From positions 1 to 64,000 of the forward strand of contig KN817678.1 in assembly GCA_000827495.1 (NCBI GenBank): 64,000 nucleotides of DNA. Reading direction: 5' to 3'. Positions 60,601 through 64,000 of this stretch are shown here, one piece after another. Position 1 is the first letter of the stretch, and each line of letters begins with the position of its first letter. The notes below the pieces were generated by a model. It was not told where the DNA came from. It did not search any database and was given only the letters and a program-made list of their open reading frames with translations. The position numbers and the translations under genes were made by a program. The DNA comes from Hypholoma sublateritium FD-334 SS-4 (taxonomy: Eukaryota; Basidiomycota; Agaricomycetes; Agaricales; Strophariaceae).

Positions 60601-62084
60601 CATAGATCAATACCTTAGGAATGTAAGCAATATGGTGGCATGATGCAGTACGAGGTTTACCACGAAGTGATTTGGACTGATTTCCAAAGAAGAGGTAAAG
60701 CGGCCAGAGAGACGCAGTGCCAAAGTTTGCCAAGTGTGTTGAGTCTGACCAGAACATCAGCGATGCGACAACGCGCTCCAGTTCACATCCACGCTCTGGC
60801 GGAGATTGTTGCAGTTTTGTGTGAGCTTCAATCATTGAATCAGAAGAGTAAAGTTCATCATAGACGCGTTGTGCAGGCGAGTCGCTCGAATTTTTCCAGA
60901 ATGATTTGAATGGCGTGTAGTGGAAGCGTCGAGACGTGGTATCCTCGAAAACACTTCGAATGACGGCTGTTATAGAGCGATGATGAAGGCCATGTATTAC
61001 GAATGTTGGAATGTCACCTTCATCGATATGTTCATTCCCATCCGGTACTTGAATTGTAATGTTAGATTCGCGCCAGCCATCTTTCAGAGAAGTTGAGGGG
61101 TCCTCATTCGAGCCTCTTGATTGAAACCCCATGTATTCATCAAGTTTTTGCGTCTCCTTTACGAAGTCAACCCCGATGATATCCTGTTTCTGGAAAGCAT
61201 CTGATTGCAAGAAGCGAAAAAGTTCAATGCATTCCTTGAGCGATTTCATAGCCGACCCGGTCCACATCCAGTTGAGAAGTCCAAAAATGGACGAATTTGC
61301 GAAAGGTCCATTTGGATTGCTACCTGGGCGAGTAGGGGCGAGTTCAGGAAGCGAGAGACGGGATGAGGGCGCTGGTGCATCGACTACAGTAGGCGGCGGC
61401 TGTGACTCCGCCAGGTCTGTAACTGTAAGGGTATCGTCGGGATTATGTGTTGGAAAAGTCGAGAATTCGCGATAGAGCCTAAATGCATTTTGAGCAGTAG
61501 TGTGAACGATATTCCAGATGGTCGCTGGAGTAACGAGCGAAGGGAGGCTTGGAATGGGATTGTGATCAGGAGCTGCGGCTTCAATCTGCACGTCAGGAAC
61601 AGGTGTGGCAGGCGCTGGAAGCTGTTCCAGAATTTTCCACGTTGGTCTACGTTTTCTGGCAACACGGCCAGCAGCATTTAATACAGGAGGCTCCGCGGCT
61701 ATTTCAACTGGAGGGTTTTGCGATGGCCGTGGTTCGTCGATTTCCATGTCCACGAGGGGAAGCTGGCCTTCATCCATCTCCACATTTGCTTCACTACAAG
61801 AGGGCACCAAAGGCTATGCAACATTTCGAGTTCATCTTCGATAAATCAAGGTAATAAAATCAACGTACATATGGTAGCTCGGACAAAGGTAGATTGGTCG
61901 TATTCTTGAGCCGTTTCAAGTGAAGAGCCTCTTGTCGTTTCCGTTCTTTTTTCCTCGTGTATATTTCGAAGGCATTGTCAGGAACAATTTGCTGTTCCAA
62001 CTTGAGCACGCATTGATCCTCGTGACGCTCGAGGCCCTTCAAAGAAGGGTAACCCACGTTACAACCTGTGCATATGTGGCTCAT
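57699..62084 (-). CDS. Plavaka-type (KDZ group) DNA transposase, nine exons, apparently intact
   Basis: Exons 62084-61869, 61813-60614, 60551-60325, 60267-60018, 59956-59687, 59627-59223, 59166-58858, 58795-58182 and 58125-57699 close in phase: about 1305 codons, the usual size. The N-terminus has a C2H2-like segment (CTGCNVGY...HEDQC). Then come a Pro-rich linker, FHYTPFKSFWK, the conserved FWSDSTHLANFGTASLWPLY (around the first catalytic acidic residue), PCPRCL, VVDFMHEFELGVWK (second conserved Asp), ARHTCPCFDT, YKLHALGDY, PGELEHRRVKRFY (conserved Glu) and YFYVN..FVDRDMYMRYAGGG. The tail is acidic (Asp/Glu/Ser). It would catalyse cut-and-paste transposition. One N (59096) falls in an Arg-like codon. 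Terminal repeats were not located. Confidence 0.88.
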
Positions 62085-63627
62085 CAAAGACAGGGATATA
62101 AGGATGTAGAAGCCAGTTTTGAAGTTCCAGTTCAGATGCATGGGATTGGCTGCAAGAAGGTGCACTCCGAAGGTTTGCCGAAGGCACACGTAGGACGCCG
62201 CGGTCGGACAGAGGCTGGAAAAGACAGAGGAATTTCGATGTTGCTGTCCGGTTAAAGAAGATGTCGAACGCTGGTACTGGAAATGTATCGCATAGAAAAG
62301 AGAGGGTACGGCACGTATAACAGCGCCAAGCGGTTATTTCAGGAAGTAAGAGGTACTACGTATGTGACGCATCCGAGTCTATCAATCGTGTGGGAAATTG
62401 AGATTTGAGATTATGATAATGCCGCATAATACGACGACAACAATAGGTGACAGAGAATTTTGAACGGCTCAGAAAAATTGTATATATTTGACAAGTATTT
62501 GAAGACAAAAGGGAGTATGCGTAGGAGACACTGAATTACGGCAAAGTTACAACGTGCAAACTTGAAGGCGTGTACTACACCGTGACAGAAATTCATAAAT
62601 TGGCATAGCTTGAATGTCCTGCACCTCAGGCTGCTGAGCATGAGGATACTACGCAAATGCTAGCTGGATGGAGTGTTATGAGGTCTGTAGAAAGCTTGAT
62701 GAACATGGGGGTATTTGCTGAGGTAGGCTAAAGGCGGGGGAGATAATAGAACGTCCTAGCAACAATGGGGTCCGAGTTCGGGTTCGCGAAGAGCGTGGTT
62801 GTGGTCGAAGAGGCGGTCGCAGTCGTCGGTGCAGCTGGGATAGAAATGGCGGCGGGGGCAACTCCTGTTACAGTGGCAAAAACGGGATAATGTGCGATTG
62901 GTGAATTATAACTGGGCGATTGTCGGTCGTGATTCGTTCGTGTGTGCTAGTCGCGAAGAAAGGTACCCTCGCCAACTGCGACAAATTTGGAGCGCAGATG
63001 AGGGTGGGAGGTGTTCGCGCCATCGGATAATGAGGACCGTGTCGAATAAGCCTCAGACTTTGGGAGTGCGTATGCAGCGGAATAGTGGGTGGGCCCAAAG
63101 CCTTCCTTTCGCTACGAAATTCATTCAAAAGATCAAAATAGGTAATTTCTCAGGCGGTGTATTCACCGTCGTAAGATCCTGCCGCAAGGTAAACGTTGGG
63201 TAAATGTCTTGGAGTGATGAGTGCCCAGTGCCCACTGTCGGCGCGAGTCTCCCAGTCACGCCAGAGGCTGAGTTGGCTCGCAGTCTGATCTTGTTATTTG
63301 CCGAAAGAGGGAGGAAAAGAGAGGGAGAGCTACGTTCGGAATGTCTCGAGGATTTGGAAGAACTTTCGATTCTCGAATACCGTGTGGCAGGCCAAAGTTC
63401 GAGAGGGCTGTTCGGCGAGTTGTTGGATTGTCCCATGGATGCGATTACATAATAAGTGTGGCACTGCGGCACCGCTCGAAAGTGACTGCCACTGACCGGG
63501 AGCCGAAGCGCTCCATTTTCTGCCATGCAGACTCCAGAGCTACCTATACGGAGACTGATTAGATGCACTTGAGCGTCCCTGAAAGTATCCTACCGTATAA
63601 GAAGTGTGGATTTCTGGTGGATTTCAA
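62085..63627. other. 5' flank of the Plavaka gene and intergenic DNA
   Basis: No gene supported. A plus ORF at 63204-63452 (82 codons, true ATG) is open together with the opposite strand and has no domain. The outer end of the Plavaka element should lie in this stretch, but no inverted repeat was identified by eye. Confidence 0.35.
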
Positions 63628-63933
63628 ATGAACAATATGCCTGACCCTTTGGATGATAGCCCTCCAGCCCTGCGCCGCGATCCCCGTTTAACCCCAGACC
63701 CGGATTTCCCAGATTATAGAATAGGCAACGACACCCCGTTAATGTCAAGGCCACCTCAATCCCGCTTGAACTACTACCGTGAGCATGCGAAGACTTATCC
63801 ACAACCCACGTACGATCAAAGCCGGGACTGCAAAAGTCGCGTATTCAACAATTCCAGAGCTCTCAACAAGTCACTGACAAGCCCGCCTATTAAAAACAAA
63901 AAGGCAAGCGGCTGCGCTCTCTTATTCTCCTGA
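63628..63933 (+). CDS. Small uncharacterised ORF, possibly the first exon of a longer gene
   Basis: A 101-codon frame starting MNNMPDPLDDSPPALRRDPR, rich in Pro, Asp, Arg and Asn, ending SGCALLFS. No domain recognised. The hydrophilic composition and in-frame ATGs are compatible with coding sequence, but there is no second line of evidence, and the gene, if real, may continue beyond the window. Confidence 0.3.
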   Translation: MNNMPDPLDDSPPALRRDPRLTPDPDFPDYRIGNDTPLMSRPPQSRLNYYREHAKTYPQPTYDQSRDCKSRVFNNSRALNKSLTSPPIKNKKASGCALLFS

Positions 63934-64000
63934 GGCTGATCTCTGTTTCAGCGACCATATTACAATCAAGATACAGAAGAATCACCCACACCAACACCAA

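Overview
The window looks like nuclear DNA from a mushroom-forming basidiomycete (Agaricomycetes). The evidence is the gene content: a FunK1-type kinase, Tnp2 and Plavaka transposases, two DUF6534 membrane proteins, a DUF6698 protein, paired BTB proteins and a multi-exon P450. Introns are very short (mostly 44-60 nt, GT..AG, a few GC..AG), and very small exons are common. Coding frames were followed across introns by hand; exon phases add up in most genes, and exceptions are stated. Isolated N calls mark it as a draft assembly, so single-base frame breaks may be assembly errors.

Layout. 0-5 kb: the 5' part of a FunK1-like kinase gene (-), then a Tnp2 (CACTA-like) transposase gene (-) with one in-frame stop. 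5-12 kb: a GC-rich gene of unknown function (-), a mitochondrial PPR-like protein (-) and an F-box-like gene (+) with two frame breaks. 12-31 kb is the gene-dense core: cytochrome P450 (+), DUF6534 protein A (-), a type II membrane or secreted protein with a repeated W/C motif (-), a METTL16-like RNA m6A methyltransferase (-), DUF6534 protein B (+), two tandem BTB proteins (-), the Mdm35/TRIAP1 homologue (-) and an alpha/beta hydrolase (+). 31-53 kb is nearly gene-free. Within it, about 32.6-48.2 kb is a GC- and CpG-rich, repeat-rich island holding one clear gene, a two-finger C2H2 protein (-), and a 0.9-kb AT-rich insertion with 91-bp perfect inverted ends flanked by TA. 53-64 kb: a HAD-family phosphatase-like gene (-), a DUF6698 gene (-), an apparently intact nine-exon Plavaka transposase gene (-), and a small uncertain ORF (+).

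The genes do not form an obvious pathway. Housekeeping functions (METTL16, Mdm35, PPR, HAD) are mixed with lineage-expanded families (FunK1, DUF6534, BTB, F-box, P450) and transposons. The most unusual features are the P450 helix-I region split over exons of 3, 19, 18 and 11 nt, the inverted-repeat insertion, and the repeat-rich GC island around it. No tRNA, rRNA, CRISPR array or viral gene was recognised.
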